From Methylopila sp. 73B (GTDB lineage: Bacteria; Pseudomonadota; Alphaproteobacteria; Rhizobiales; Methylopilaceae): DNA of 64,000 nt. The DNA lies in the NCBI RefSeq assembly GCF_000526315.1, contig NZ_JAFV01000001.1:868001-932000 (forward strand). Direction: 5' to 3'. Below, piece by piece: positions 8,590 through 15,764 of the stretch. How positions within the stretch are numbered: position 1 is the first letter of the stretch; the number at the start of each line of letters is the position of its first letter. The notes below the pieces were generated by a model. It did not search any database and was not told the DNA's origin. It saw nothing but the letters and a program-made list of their open reading frames with translations. The position numbers were made by a program, and so were the translations under genes.

Positions 8590-9347
8590 TGGCGGCGCCT
8601 GCGGCGCGCGTTTCGGACGCGCCGCTCTTCGCGTGCGAGGACATCACGCTCGATCTTGGCGGCCGCTCGATCCTGCACGGAATCAGCCTGAGCGTCCGTC
8701 CCGGCGAAGTGCTCGGGATCATCGGACCGAACGGCGCGGGCAAAACCAGCCTGTTCGAGGTGCTCTCGGGCCGCATGCGGCCGAAGAGCGGGCGGGTGAC
8801 CTTCAGGGGCGAGGACATCACCCGGCTGCCGCTGCACGCGCGGGCGCGCCTCGGCGTCGGGCGCACCTACCAGACCCCGGTGGTGCCCGACGAATTGACG
8901 GTCGGCCAGACCTTCAAGGCCGCCCGTCAGGCCTACCGCCCCTATCTGACGCGGCTCGACGCGGAGTACGGCGCGGAACTCGTGCATCTGCACGTCGACC
9001 ACGATGACGCGACCGCGCAGCTCGAAACCATGAACCGGCGGAAGCTGCTGCTGGCCTGCCTGCTCATGCGGCGCCCGGCGATCCTGCTGATGGACGAGCC
9101 CGCGGCCGGCCTCATCAACTCCGAGGTCGACGAGATCGACCACCTCATCCGCATGCTCTCGAAGGAGATGAACGTGGCGATCGTCATCGTCGAGCATCGG
9201 ATCGAGCTGCTGGAGACCATCGCCGACCGCGTGATGGTGATGGATGCGGGCTCCGTTATCGCCTCAGGGTCGCTCGCCGACATCCTGACCGACCCCAAGG
9301 TCCACGCCGCCTACTTCGAAGGGCCCGGCGAAGGGGACGCCGCGTGA
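8589..9347 (+). CDS. Amide ABC transporter ATPase 1 (LivG/UrtD-like) with degenerate signature
   Basis: A 252-residue cytoplasmic ABC ATPase. Walker A GPNGAGKT, Q-loop RTYQTPV, Walker B AILLMDEP and the H-loop histidine in VEHRI are intact. The ABC signature, normally LSxGD/Q-QRR before the long helix, is replaced by LETMNRRKLLLACLLM, so the loop that contacts the partner's ATP lacks the usual Ser-Gly residues. I chose the ATG at 8589 overlapping the previous stop (TGATG); a GTG at 8577 is possible but would lie inside the preceding gene. The stop overlaps the next start by 4 bases. It should pair with the ATPase at 9344-10102, giving an asymmetric dimer with one non-standard ATP site. Confidence 0.88.
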   Translation: MAAPAARVSDAPLFACEDITLDLGGRSILHGISLSVRPGEVLGIIGPNGAGKTSLFEVLSGRMRPKSGRVTFRGEDITRLPLHARARLGVGRTYQTPVVPDELTVGQTFKAARQAYRPYLTRLDAEYGAELVHLHVDHDDATAQLETMNRRKLLLACLLMRRPAILLMDEPAAGLINSEVDEIDHLIRMLSKEMNVAIVIVEHRIELLETIADRVMVMDAGSVIASGSLADILTDPKVHAAYFEGPGEGDAA

Positions 9348-10102
9348 GCGCCCCCGCCGCCGTCTCGCCGGCAGCGGCGCCGGAGCGGCGCGAGATCCTG
9401 AAGGTCAAGGGCCTGTCCGCCGGCTACGGCCCGATGCGCGTCATCCACGACCTCGACCTGTCGGTCTACTCCGGCGAGCGGGTCGGCATCGTTGGCCTGA
9501 ACGGCCACGGCAAGTCGACCCTCTTCTACGCGATCGCCGGGCTCACGGGCTGGCAGCGCGGCTCGATCCTGCTGAACGGCGTGGAGGTCGGGCGGACGCG
9601 CAGCCAGGGTCCGGGCCGCTACACCCACCTCGTGGTGCGCCAGGGCCTCGCGCTCATTCCGCAGGGCGACGAGATCTTCCACGGCCTCACCGTCGAGGAG
9701 CACCTCGACTCCGGCGCCTTCACGCCGCGCGCTTGGAAAGAGCGCAAGGAGCGCAAGGAGAAGATCCTCAAGATCTTCCCGCCTCTCGTGAAGCTGTTGA
9801 AGACCCCGGTCGGCCGGCTGTCCGGCGGCGAACGGCGCATGGTCTCGATCGGCCGCGGGCTGATGGCGGACGCCTCGCTGTTCCTCGTCGACGAGCCCTC
9901 GCTCGGCCTCGCGCCCAAGATCGGCAAGGGCGTGATGGAGGCTCTGTTCGACGTCGAGCTCGGCCAGTCCGCGATGATCATCGCCGAGCAGAACGTCGCG
10001 CTGCTCGAAGGCCGCGTCGACCGCGTCATCGGCATGCATGTCGGCAAGCTCAAGGGCGAGGCCTCGGCGTCGCTGTCCTTCCAGACCCGCCGGGAGCTCT
10101 GA
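9344..10102 (+). CDS. Amide ABC transporter ATPase 2 (LivF/UrtE-like)
   Basis: A 252-residue ABC ATPase that energises the importer. Motifs are all present: Walker A GLNGHGKST, Q-loop LIPQGDE, signature LSGGERRM, Walker B LFLVDEPS. The H-loop position reads AEQN, which is usual in LivF/UrtE proteins and not a defect. The GTG start overlaps the preceding stop (GTGA), which is typical translational coupling. The first 18 residues are an Ala/Pro-rich tail before the first strand. Its canonical signature contrasts with the degenerate one of its neighbour. Confidence 0.9.
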   Translation: MSAPAAVSPAAAPERREILKVKGLSAGYGPMRVIHDLDLSVYSGERVGIVGLNGHGKSTLFYAIAGLTGWQRGSILLNGVEVGRTRSQGPGRYTHLVVRQGLALIPQGDEIFHGLTVEEHLDSGAFTPRAWKERKERKEKILKIFPPLVKLLKTPVGRLSGGERRMVSIGRGLMADASLFLVDEPSLGLAPKIGKGVMEALFDVELGQSAMIIAEQNVALLEGRVDRVIGMHVGKLKGEASASLSFQTRREL

Positions 10103-10106
10103 TCCC

Positions 10107-10988
10107 ATGGACGTCGGCTTCATCCTGACCAACGCGATCGTGCTCGCCTGCATCTACGGCACGCTCGCGATCGGGCTCTCCATCACCTGGTCCAGCGTCG
10201 GCCTGATCAACCTCGGCTACGGCTTCATCTTCGCGCTGTCGGGCTACGGCGCCTGGCTCGCCTCGCAGTACGTCTCGACCAACGGCGTGGTGGTGCTCAC
10301 CGCGGGCGTCCTGACCGGCGCGCTCGGCGGGCTGCTGGTCTGCGCGCTGGCCTTCATCCCGATCCACGACAAGCCGAATTTCACCGTCCGCGGCCTGATC
10401 GCGACGCTGGCCATCAGCCTCATCGGCACGCAGGCGCTGCTCTACTTCTTCGGCCCGCGGTCGAAGAACCTGCCGGACATCTTCGGCTTCTGGAAGGTGA
10501 ACGTCGGCGGGATCGTCCTGACCTCCGACAAAATCGGCAACGTCGTCGTCTCCATCGTCGTGGTGACCGCGGTGCTGCTCTGGATGCGATCGAGCCGGCG
10601 GGGGCTCGAGATCCGGGCGATGATGATGAACCCGCACGCCGCCTCGATTGTCGGCATCGGGGTGCGCAAGACCGGCTTCTACGTGATGGCGATCACCGGC
10701 GGGCTCGCGGGCCTCGCGGCGGTGCTGCTGTCCCAGACCTATTACATCTCGCCCTTCGGCGGGCTCGCGCCGATGATCAAGGGCGTCAGCATCGCGCTCT
10801 GCGGCGGGCTCGGCAGCGTGCGCGGCGCGGTGATCGCGGCGATCATCCTCGGCCTCAACGAGGCGCTCACCGCCCGCCTGCTCGGCGGCCAGTACGTCCT
10901 GATCACCCAGTTCATCCTGATCATCCTGATCCTGCTCGTCCGTCCCCGCGGCATCGCGGGCATCCTCGACCGCGCTCGGGAAGCTTGA
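10107..10988 (+). CDS. Amide ABC transporter permease 1 (LivH/UrtB-like)
   Basis: A 293-residue inner-membrane permease of the branched-chain amino acid/urea class, with about eight hydrophobic segments and the family patterns INLGYGFIFALSGYGAW near the N-terminus and GGLGSVRGAVIAAIILG near the C-terminus. The ATG at 10107, 4 bases after the previous stop, starts directly at the first membrane segment; longer upstream extension would overlap the ATPase gene with low-complexity residues. Forms a heterodimer with the next gene product. Confidence 0.9.
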   Translation: MDVGFILTNAIVLACIYGTLAIGLSITWSSVGLINLGYGFIFALSGYGAWLASQYVSTNGVVVLTAGVLTGALGGLLVCALAFIPIHDKPNFTVRGLIATLAISLIGTQALLYFFGPRSKNLPDIFGFWKVNVGGIVLTSDKIGNVVVSIVVVTAVLLWMRSSRRGLEIRAMMMNPHAASIVGIGVRKTGFYVMAITGGLAGLAAVLLSQTYYISPFGGLAPMIKGVSIALCGGLGSVRGAVIAAIILGLNEALTARLLGGQYVLITQFILIILILLVRPRGIAGILDRAREA

Positions 10989-10990
10989 GC

Positions 10991-12631
10991 ATGACCGGCC
11001 ATACCTGGCGCAATCCGCTTTATTTCTGGGGCGTCGAAGGCGCGGAGAAGGAGGTCCCCTCCATCCCGCACAAGAGCCCGCAGGACGTGTGGGACGAGAC
11101 CACCACGTCCAAGGCGACGATGCTGCCGGTCGGGCGGCTGCGCTACTACTACAAGTGGCCGGGCCACGGCGGCCTGACCTGGCCGCGCTTCCGCTACTGG
11201 GGGACGCGCCGGCGGGCGCTGAACATCCGCAGCGTCTACAATCCGAAGACGATGCGTCTCGAGAAGACCATCGTCGACAAGCGGCCGATCTGGTGGGTGC
11301 TCGGCCTGCTCGCCTTCATGCTGGCGCCGCTGGTGATGCCGACGTCGTTCCAGAACACGCTGCTGACGGCGGGCGCGACCTTCTCGATCTACGCCGCGAT
11401 CAACCTCTGCTGGATGCTGATCATCGGCACCGCCGGCATCTACTCGCTGGCGAGCTACGCCGTGGTGGGCGCCGCGGCGTTCGGGACGTCGTGGCTGTCG
11501 ATCAACCTTGGCCTGCCCTGGTGGGCGCTGCCGCTTGTCGGCGCCGGCATCGGCCTGGTGTTCGGCATGATCATCGCCGTGCCCGCGATCCGTCTCGACG
11601 GGTTCTACTACGCGCTGCTGACCATCGGCCTGAACGAGCTCTGCCGGGTCTACACGCTGCAGTCGAAGCAGTTCGGCTCCTCGACCGGCGGGCTCTACGG
11701 CGCCGATACGTACATCCCGCAGGGGTGGGACCAGTACGACCAGTCGCTGCTCGCCTACTACGCCTGCTTCGGCGTGATGCTGGCGGGCCTTGCGCTCTAC
11801 CGCTTCATCGACGGCCGCAGGCTCGGACGCATCCTGAAGATGGCGCCCGAGAAGCGCGAAGCCTTCGCGGAGGCGACCGGCGTCGACTTTCGGCGCGCTC
11901 GCATCTGGGTGTTCGTGATCTCGTCGATCGGGCTCGGCTTCATCGGCGGGTTTTACGCCGCTCATTACCGCGGCGTGTCGTTCTCGATCTTCAGCTTCGA
12001 CACGGTGCTGCTCGGGCTCGCGATGCTGGTCATCGGCGGCATCGGCCGGGCCGAGGGCGCGGTGGTCGGCACCGCAATCGTGATCCTGCTCGACAAGGTG
12101 CTGCTCTCCACCGGCCCGCTTCGGCTGATCCTCATCGGCCTGATCATGCTTGGGGTGGTGCTGTTCCTGAAAGGCGGGCTGTTCGGCATCAAGGCCCAGT
12201 TCCGGGCCTGGCGCGACAAGAAGAAGAGCGAACGCCGGTCCATGCGGGCCGAGAAAGGAGGCGAGATGTTGCCTGAGGAAGCCACCGAGACCAAGGACAA
12301 GGACCTTCTGTACTGGCGCCGCTACGACAAGATGCAGCGCGAGTTCCTGAAGACGGTGATCTCGCCCGAGCTGATCGAGGAGCACCGCAAAAAGCCGCTC
12401 GGCCAGCACAGCGAGCCGCTGGAGCGCCTCCTGCTCTACTTCCGCCGCGCGCCCCAGAACGACAAGTACGCGATCGTGGCTGTTGAGCCGTTCAAGGCCT
12501 ACCGCATCGTCGCCCTCTCGGGGCAGCGCGGCGTCGCGCCGCGCATCGTCGAGGACAAGATCTACACGTCGACGGACGAGGCCTATCACGGCGTCTTCCT
12601 CCGCCGCGTCCAGGATCTCCTCGAGTCCTGA
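10991..12631 (+). CDS. Amide ABC transporter permease 2 (LivM/UrtC-like) fused to dimethylformamidase small-subunit domain
   Basis: A 546-codon continuous frame with three parts. Residues 1-96 are a soluble, aromatic-rich N-terminal extension (RYYYKWPGH, RFRYWGTRR) unusual for LivM. Residues about 97-405 are the LivM-type membrane domain (PAIRLDGFYYALLTIGLNEL, then GGIGRAEGAVVGTA). A basic linker (DKKKSERRSMRAEKGGE) leads to residues 426-546, which resemble the DmfA1 small subunit of N,N-dimethylformamidase (patterns LLYFRRAP, AYRIVALSG, HGVFLRRVQDL). A Shine-Dalgarno and ATG lie in frame at the junction, so both a fusion and a free small subunit may be made. A lost stop through an indel is the alternative: another frame has a TGA at 12274-12276, where a separate permease gene could end. 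Confidence 0.8.
   Translation: MTGHTWRNPLYFWGVEGAEKEVPSIPHKSPQDVWDETTTSKATMLPVGRLRYYYKWPGHGGLTWPRFRYWGTRRRALNIRSVYNPKTMRLEKTIVDKRPIWWVLGLLAFMLAPLVMPTSFQNTLLTAGATFSIYAAINLCWMLIIGTAGIYSLASYAVVGAAAFGTSWLSINLGLPWWALPLVGAGIGLVFGMIIAVPAIRLDGFYYALLTIGLNELCRVYTLQSKQFGSSTGGLYGADTYIPQGWDQYDQSLLAYYACFGVMLAGLALYRFIDGRRLGRILKMAPEKREAFAEATGVDFRRARIWVFVISSIGLGFIGGFYAAHYRGVSFSIFSFDTVLLGLAMLVIGGIGRAEGAVVGTAIVILLDKVLLSTGPLRLILIGLIMLGVVLFLKGGLFGIKAQFRAWRDKKKSERRSMRAEKGGEMLPEEATETKDKDLLYWRRYDKMQREFLKTVISPELIEEHRKKPLGQHSEPLERLLLYFRRAPQNDKYAIVAVEPFKAYRIVALSGQRGVAPRIVEDKIYTSTDEAYHGVFLRRVQDLLES
12254..12261 (+). promoter_or_regulatory. Internal Shine-Dalgarno for the dimethylformamidase small subunit
   Basis: AAAGGAGG is complementary to the 16S rRNA 3' end and sits 4 bases before an in-frame ATG at 12266 inside the permease-fusion gene. 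Its position exactly at the domain junction argues that the small subunit is also translated on its own. The short spacing may lower efficiency. Confidence 0.6.
12266..12631 (+). CDS. dmfA1: N,N-dimethylformamidase small (alpha) subunit, probable internal in-frame start
   Basis: A 121-residue small subunit that could be translated from the internal ATG in the same frame as the permease fusion. Known DmfA1 proteins are about 130 residues and form heterodimers with the large catalytic subunit, which is encoded 63 bases downstream. Visible resemblance: a helical N-terminus (YWRRYDKMQREFLKT), then IEEHRKKPLG, LLLYFRRAPQNDKYAI, AYRIVALSGQRGV and the C-terminal HGVFLRRVQDL. The assignment rests on remembered family features plus genomic position beside dmfA2. 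The last 18 bases including the stop are duplicated immediately downstream. Confidence 0.7.
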   Translation: MLPEEATETKDKDLLYWRRYDKMQREFLKTVISPELIEEHRKKPLGQHSEPLERLLLYFRRAPQNDKYAIVAVEPFKAYRIVALSGQRGVAPRIVEDKIYTSTDEAYHGVFLRRVQDLLES

Positions 12632-12649
12632 GATCTCCTCGAGTCCTGA
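12614..12649 (+). repeat. Perfect 18-bp tandem duplication spanning the stop codon
   Basis: The unit GATCTCCTCGAGTCCTGA occurs twice head-to-tail (12614-12631 and 12632-12649). The first copy ends the small-subunit frame with TGA; the second repeats the last codons and the stop in the same phase. It contains XhoI-type CTCGAG and looks like a recent slippage duplication. Confidence 0.9.
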
Positions 12650-12694
12650 TCATCGCCGCCGACGGCGCTCGGCGATCGCGTTTCGGAGCATGAC

Positions 12695-15016
12695 ATGGCC
12701 CAGGTGAAACTGTTCGGTTACGCCGACAAGATCTCGGTGAAGCCGGGCGAGAGCATCGACATCCACGTCTCGGCCGACGGCGTGGAGACAGCGGACGCCA
12801 AGCTCGTGCGCCTGATCCACGGCGACGAGCATCCCGACGGCCCCGGCTTCATCGAGGAGGAGGTGGCTTGCGAGGCGGACGGCGCCTGGGCCGTGCGCAA
12901 GCAGTACACCCAGGTCGGCTCCTACCTGAAGGTCGACGACCCCACCAACGTGCTGGCGCTCGACGGGCCGATCACGCTGTTCGCCTTCATCTTCCCCGGC
13001 ATACCGGACGCGGGCCTGCGGCAGTGCCTGCTTGCGCGCTGGAACAACGACCGCAACTTCGGCTACTCGCTCGGGATCAACCAGCGCGGCCATCTGGAGT
13101 TCTGGGTGGGGCAGGGGAGCGAGGTCGACTACATCCAGGCGGAGGCCCCGCTGCTGGTGAAGATGTGGTACTTCGTCGCCGCGAGCTACGATCCCAAGAC
13201 CGGCCGGACGGAGATCTATCAGGAAAGCGTCGCCAACCGGTACAACAGCCTGCTCGGCAAGGTCTGCCCGATCGAGTACCGCAGCCACGTCACCGAGACC
13301 TTTCGTTTCCGGCCGAAGCATCTGGCCGAAACGCCGTTCCTGATCGCCGGTTCGCAGGATTTCCACGAGACCCGCGGCGCCTTCGTCTCCGAGACCTACT
13401 GCGGCAAGATCGACCGCCCCGGCGTCTACGGCCGCGCCCTGACCCGCGCCGAACTGGACGAGATCCGCGACGGCAAGCCGCCGAAGCCGGACGGTCTCGT
13501 CGCCTACTGGGACACGACCGCGGGCTACACCGACCAGGGGATCGGCGACGTCGTGATCGACGTCGGCCCGCACAGGCTGAACGCGCTCGGCTTCAACCGT
13601 CCCGTGCGCGCCCAGACCGGCTGGAACTGGAACGGCCGCAACGACTGCTTCCGCCTCGCGCCGCAAGAGTACGGCGGGGTCGAGTTCCACTACGACCAGG
13701 TGGTGGATTCGAACTGGGAGAAGACACGGACGGTCCGGCTGCCCAACGAACTCAAGAGCGGCTGCTACGCGATCCGCCTGCGGGCGGGGCCGGGCAAGGG
13801 CCTCGCGGAAGAGTACGTCGTGTTCTTCGTCCGGCCCAAGACGCCGAAGGGCAAGGTCGCGCTGCTGTTCCCGACCGCGACCTATCTCGCCTACGCCAAC
13901 GAGCATCTGAGCTTCGACGCCCAGATCATCCAGCCGATGACCGGGCAGCCGCCGATCGTCACCGAAATCGACATCGAGATGTACAAGAATTGGGAGTTCG
14001 GCTTCTCGACCTACGACAGCTGGGCCGACGGCAACGGCGTCTGCTACACCTCCTACCGCCGCCCGATCCTGAACATGCGGCCCAAGGCGCGCATGTCGAG
14101 CATGGGCGTCACCTGGGCGTTTCCCGCCGACCTCTCGATCCTCGCCTGGCTGGAGACGAAGGGCTACGACTACGACGTCGTCACCGATGAGGACCTGCAC
14201 CGCGAGGGCCTGGCGGCGATCGAGCCCTACGCCTGCGTGCTGACCGGCTCGCACCCCGAATACACCTCCGAGCCGATGCTGGACGCGATGGAGGACTACG
14301 TCGCCGGCGGCGGGCGCTTCATCTACATGGGCGGCAACGGCTTCTACTGGAACGTGGCGTTCCGGGAGGAGGAGCCCTGGGTGATGGAGGTGCGCAAGCT
14401 CGACTCCGGCATGCGCGCCTGGCAGGCGCGGCCGGGCGAGCACTATCTCGCCACCACCGGGCAGAAGAGCGGGCTCTGGAAGAACCTCGGCCGTCCGCCG
14501 CAGAAGACCTTCGGCGTCGGGTTCATCGGCGAGGGCTTCGAGACCAGCCGGCCGTTCCGCCGGATGCCCGACAGCTACCACCGCACGGTCGACTGGATGT
14601 TCGAGGGCATCGAGGGCGAGATCATCGGCGACTTCGGCCTCGCCTACGGCGGCGCCGCGGGCCTCGAACTCGACCGCTACGACCTCACGCTCGGCACGCC
14701 GCCGCACGCCAAGATCATCGCCTCCTCGGGCGGCCACAGCGACAACTACATGCTGTCGATCGAGGAGATCCTCTACCCGTACCCCGGCCTCGCCGGCTCG
14801 CAGGACTACCGGCTGCGCGCCGACCTCGTGTACTTCCCGACGCCCAACAACGGCGCCGTGTTCAGCACCGGTTCGATCGCCTTCTGCCAGGCGCTGCCGA
14901 TCAACGGCTTCGACAACAACATCTCGAAGCTGCTGGGCAATCTGGTCGACGCCTTCACTAAGCCCGGACTGCTGCCGGGATCGTTCTGGGTGAACGAGGA
15001 GAAGCAGTGGAAGTGA
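12695..15016 (+). CDS. dmfA2: N,N-dimethylformamidase large (beta) subunit
   Basis: A 773-residue cytoplasmic amidohydrolase; family members are about 760 residues and convert dimethylformamide to dimethylamine and formate. The N-terminal half contains a lectin-like beta-sandwich (about 85-270); the C-terminal half is the catalytic domain. From memory, the characterised Paracoccus enzyme binds a single iron through two tyrosines and a glutamate (Tyr399, Tyr440, Glu521) with a nearby His519. Matching residues are present at almost the same numbers: Tyr400 in YLAYANEHL, Tyr440 in FSTYDSWAD, and His520/Glu522 in GSHPEYTS. The ATG at 12695 has GGAG seven bases upstream. Last gene of the operon. 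Enzymes for dimethylamine and formate use are not in the window. A related N-substituted amide could be the true substrate. Confidence 0.88.
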   Translation: MAQVKLFGYADKISVKPGESIDIHVSADGVETADAKLVRLIHGDEHPDGPGFIEEEVACEADGAWAVRKQYTQVGSYLKVDDPTNVLALDGPITLFAFIFPGIPDAGLRQCLLARWNNDRNFGYSLGINQRGHLEFWVGQGSEVDYIQAEAPLLVKMWYFVAASYDPKTGRTEIYQESVANRYNSLLGKVCPIEYRSHVTETFRFRPKHLAETPFLIAGSQDFHETRGAFVSETYCGKIDRPGVYGRALTRAELDEIRDGKPPKPDGLVAYWDTTAGYTDQGIGDVVIDVGPHRLNALGFNRPVRAQTGWNWNGRNDCFRLAPQEYGGVEFHYDQVVDSNWEKTRTVRLPNELKSGCYAIRLRAGPGKGLAEEYVVFFVRPKTPKGKVALLFPTATYLAYANEHLSFDAQIIQPMTGQPPIVTEIDIEMYKNWEFGFSTYDSWADGNGVCYTSYRRPILNMRPKARMSSMGVTWAFPADLSILAWLETKGYDYDVVTDEDLHREGLAAIEPYACVLTGSHPEYTSEPMLDAMEDYVAGGGRFIYMGGNGFYWNVAFREEEPWVMEVRKLDSGMRAWQARPGEHYLATTGQKSGLWKNLGRPPQKTFGVGFIGEGFETSRPFRRMPDSYHRTVDWMFEGIEGEIIGDFGLAYGGAAGLELDRYDLTLGTPPHAKIIASSGGHSDNYMLSIEEILYPYPGLAGSQDYRLRADLVYFPTPNNGAVFSTGSIAFCQALPINGFDNNISKLLGNLVDAFTKPGLLPGSFWVNEEKQWK

Positions 15017-15041
15017 GGGCGGGCGTGAGCTCGCAAATCCT

Positions 15042-15098
15042 GGCTCTCTAAGGGAGAGCCTCGCGTCGTATCGCGGCCTTGGCGGAATGACGACGCGA
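15042..15098. repeat. Inverted repeats between convergent operons
   Basis: Two hairpins lie between dmfA2 and cobO: GGCTCTC-TAAGG-GAGAGCC (15042-15060) and TCGCGTCGT (15061-15069) pairing with ACGACGCGA (15090-15098). Neither is followed by a T tract, so they may be weak bidirectional terminators or remnants of a dispersed repeat. Confidence 0.5.
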
Positions 15099-15150
15099 TA
15101 GATCGCATCGACGCAGAGCGTCGCTTCATTCTGTGTCCCCGGCTTCCGCG

Positions 15151-15753
15151 CTAGAACTCGACTCCCGCCTGCGCCTTCACGCCATCTCGGAAGGGGTGCT
15201 TGATCTGGGTCATCTCGGTGACGAGGTCGGCGATCTCGATCATCTCGTCCTTGGCGTTGCGGCCGGTGACGACCACATGGCAGCCCTCGGGCCGCGCCGC
15301 GATGGCGGCGAGCACCTCCTTCAGGTCGAGGTAGTCGTAGCGCAGCACGATGTTGAGCTCGTCGAGGATCACCATCTTGATCGAGGGATCCGCGATGAAG
15401 CGCTTCGACATCTCCCACGCCTCCTGCGCGGCGCGGATGTCGCGCTCGCGGTCCTGCGTCTCCCAGGTGAAGCCCTCGCCCATGGCGTGCACCTCGACCT
15501 GATCCGGGAACCTGCGCAGCAGGTCGCGCTCCCCGCTCTCCCACGGGCCCTTGATGAACTGCACCACGCCGACCTTCTGGCCGTGGGCGATGGCGCGCAT
15601 CGCCATGCCGAAGGCGGCGGTGGACTTGCCCTTGCCCTTGCCGGTGTGGACGATCAGCAGCCCTTTTTCGACCTGCCGCTCGGAGACGATCTTGTCCTGA
15701 TGCTCCTTGCGCTTTTTCATCTTCTCGGCGTGGCGGGCGAGATCTTCGGTCAT
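15151..15753 (-). CDS. cobO: Cob(I)yrinic acid a,c-diamide adenosyltransferase
   Basis: A 200-residue enzyme of the CobA/CobO/BtuR family, which transfers the adenosyl group of ATP to the cobalt of the reduced corrinoid. It has the family P-loop TGKGKGKST, a basic N-terminal tail (MKKRKEHQDK) and the conserved segment VILDELNIVLRYDYLD. The ATG at 15751-15753 gives the usual length. It lies 11 bases after cobN and ends the cobalamin operon. Confidence 0.95.
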   Translation of the reverse strand: MTEDLARHAEKMKKRKEHQDKIVSERQVEKGLLIVHTGKGKGKSTAAFGMAMRAIAHGQKVGVVQFIKGPWESGERDLLRRFPDQVEVHAMGEGFTWETQDRERDIRAAQEAWEMSKRFIADPSIKMVILDELNIVLRYDYLDLKEVLAAIAARPEGCHVVVTGRNAKDEMIEIADLVTEMTQIKHPFRDGVKAQAGVEF

Positions 15754-15764
15754 CGGGCTCTCCT

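Noticed and set aside
9344-10102. Defective H-loop (AEQN) in ATPase 2
   Set aside because: Gln at this position is usual in LivF/UrtE proteins.
12650-15544. 964-codon open frame on the minus strand
   Set aside because: Antisense shadow of dmfA2 running into cobO; no family features.
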